This document shows, piece by piece, positions 63,055 through 64,000 of a stretch of 64,000 nucleotides of DNA. The notes under the pieces were generated by a model, which worked only from the letters and a program-made list of their open reading frames with translations, was not told where the DNA came from and searched no databases. Numbering within the stretch: position 1 is the stretch's first letter; each line of letters begins with the position of its first letter. This DNA is from an uncultured Methylophaga sp. (GTDB lineage: Bacteria; Pseudomonadota; Gammaproteobacteria; GCF-002020875). A program made the position numbers and the translations under genes. The stretch lies in NCBI GenBank assembly GCA_937877715.1, contig CALEHW010000042.1, positions 28,991 to 92,990 of the forward strand, in the 5' to 3' direction.

Positions 63055-63062
63055 AATTTATT
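63055..63062. repeat. Target-site duplication, right copy
   Basis: AATTTATT directly after the right end of the ISL3-family element, identical to 61516-61523. Confidence 0.93.
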
Positions 63063-63389
63063 TCATCAATATATGGAGCCAAACAATATTAGTGGCCGTA
63101 GCCTTGCCAAATATCTTGATGTTGCTGCATACACGCTGAATCGTGTACTCAAAGTAAATAGCGCTGTTACACCGGAAATGGCTCTCAGATTATTAAAGGT
63201 TCTCGGTAGAACCCCAGGGAGCTGGTTGGCAATGCAAGATAATTATTAACTATGGAAGACTCGCCAGACTCTTAATTTATCCAACGTTAGGTCAATGATG
63301 ATTGAGGCTACTTGATTATTTGTAAACCTAGATTCATATAATGAACGCAAAAGTCAGTGCAGGGCGTAGCCCGAGCTGAAGAGTCATCA

Positions 63390-63446
63390 AGAGAGGTGAG
63401 CAACAAGCTCACGAGCGTAGCGAGAGGGCTTGTTGCTCACCTCTCT
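63390..63446. repeat. Perfect 19-bp inverted repeat (57-nt stem-loop)
   Basis: AGAGAGGTGAGCAACAAGC (63390-63408) is the exact reverse complement of 63428-63446, with a 19-nt loop. Next to it are two smaller palindromes, GGGC-GTA-GCCC (63362-63372) and TCTCCGAATG/CATTCGGAGA (63456-63465 with 63515-63524). The region 63316-63530 has no gene. It may be an IS-derived end structure or a small non-autonomous element. Confidence 0.75.
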
Positions 63447-63530
63447 ATGATCATCTCTCCGAATGAGAGAAAATAGAGCCAGCTGCTAACATGCAGCACC
63501 TCTATGAACTACGACATTCGGAGAAGATAC

Positions 63531-63962
63531 ATGGCACATCAGCAACTGACAGATAGAGAAAGATACCAGATTGAGGCGTTAAACGCAGAAGGATATACAC
63601 AAGCAGGGATTGCCAGGGCACTGAAACGATCACCCAGCACGATCTACAGAGAATTGGCCCGTAACTCTGACGTAAAGGGCTACAGGGGTGGTCTGGCGAT
63701 AAAAAGGACAGATAGGCGAAGACGAGGAGCCAAAAAGAAAATCAAGCTAGATATCCCAATGTGCAGCATGATCAAGAGCCTGCTTGGTGAGTACTACAGT
63801 CCAGAGCAGATATCTGGAAGGCTCAAGCTGGCACTGGGTGTAGAGATCAGTCACGAGACGATCTACCGCCATATATGGAGCGACAAGAAGAGTGGTGGAG
63901 ATCTCTATAAGTTCCTGAGAACGCAAGGAAAAAGGTACAGAAAACGGCTCTTCTCCGCTTAA
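63531..63962 (+). pseudogene. IS30-family transposase, N-terminal fragment
   Basis: 143 codons from ATG 63531 (GGAG 8 nt upstream): MAHQQLTDRERYQIEALNAEGYTQAGIARALKRSPSTIYRELARNSD is the IS30 N-terminal HTH. EYYSPEQISGRLKLALGVEISHETIYRHIWSDKKSGGDLYKFLRTQGKRYRKR follows. Family proteins usually exceed 300 residues and go on to the DDE domain. Here the frame ends after RKRLFSA at 63962, and the following 38 bases to the window edge do not resume an IS30 frame that I can recognise. Probably truncated, though a frameshift with continuation beyond 64000 cannot be excluded. Confidence 0.75.
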
Positions 63963-64000
63963 ATGAGTGAGATCAGGCTGCATTCTGGTAAAACATTGAT

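Larger units (their letters stand above)
61485..63315 (+). pseudogene. higA: higA antitoxin, split by an ISL3-family element
   Basis: The left part (61485-61523) reads MTMYNHPHPGEFI, the typical start of HigA-type XRE antitoxins. The right part resumes after the target duplication at 63055, with YMEPNNISGRSLAKYLDVAA...NRVLKVNSAVTPEMALRLLKVLGRTPGSWLAMQDNY. Precise excision of the IS would not restore the frame: two bases are missing in the ATATAT tract before ATGGAG. An in-frame TAA at 63247 cuts off LWKTRQTLNLSNVRSM (63250-63297), which still resembles a HigA tail. Three lesions show a dead gene. Confidence 0.82.

Noticed and set aside
63504..63530. Upstream ATG (63504) as IS30 transposase start
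   Set aside because: The extra nine codons overlap the inverted repeat, whereas ATG 63531 has a GGAG at normal spacing and the usual family N terminus.

Overview
The window reads as chromosomal core DNA of a gammaproteobacterium that probably fixes CO2 by the Calvin cycle. The evidence is the gene order tRNA-Tyr/Gly/Thr-tuf-tRNA-Trp-secE-nusG-rplKAJL-rpoBC followed by the str, S10, spc and alpha ribosomal operons, ampDE, glutathione synthesis genes, and a transketolase-GAPDH-PGK-pyruvate kinase-class II aldolase cluster of the type found in sulfur-oxidising autotrophs and their symbionts. No RuBisCO gene is in the window, so autotrophy is inferred.

Layout. 1-3006 (minus): glutathione synthase (cut by the window edge), a ferrooxidans-type glutamate-cysteine ligase and rsmE. 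3477-7894 (minus): a one-carbon/SAM block with a PNPOx-like flavoprotein, metF, ahcY and metK. Two riboswitches control it: a SAM-II aptamer plus intrinsic terminator ahead of metK, and a SAH riboswitch ahead of ahcY. 7939-15691 (plus): a thioredoxin-like protein, then tkt-gap-pgk-pyk-fba. 15744-16906 (minus): two minor pilins, pilW and pilV. 16905-19253 (plus): a four-gene operon of two paralogous DUF1538 membrane proteins, a divergent PII-like protein and a CBS-pair protein. This is the best candidate for an undescribed system. 19255-22089: ampD, ampE, a histidine phosphatase and djlA. 22212-27967: rpe, gph, trpE, trpG, trpD, trpC and an OsmC-family gene.

28006-60680 holds the transcription/translation super-cluster: four tRNAs, two near-identical tuf genes, secE, nusG, rpoB, rpoC, rpoA, secY and the ribosomal protein genes. 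Recognisable control elements include an rplK promoter with an L1-type leader, boxA-like motifs before rplJ, rpsL and fusA, an rplL-rpoB attenuator, and an S4-type leader before rpsM.

60719-64000 is a patch of recent disorder. A SAM hydrolase gene (DUF62) runs at its 3' end into the fossil of a higBA toxin-antitoxin locus. The higA part is split by a complete ISL3-family element (25-bp perfect terminal repeats, 8-bp target duplication). Downstream are a 19-bp perfect inverted repeat and a truncated IS30-family transposase.

How the genes work together: metK makes SAM, methyltransferases such as RsmE turn it into SAH, AhcY recycles SAH to homocysteine, and MetF supplies the methyl group for methionine. 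The glycolytic/Calvin cluster, rpe and gph (2-phosphoglycolate salvage) fit carbon fixation.
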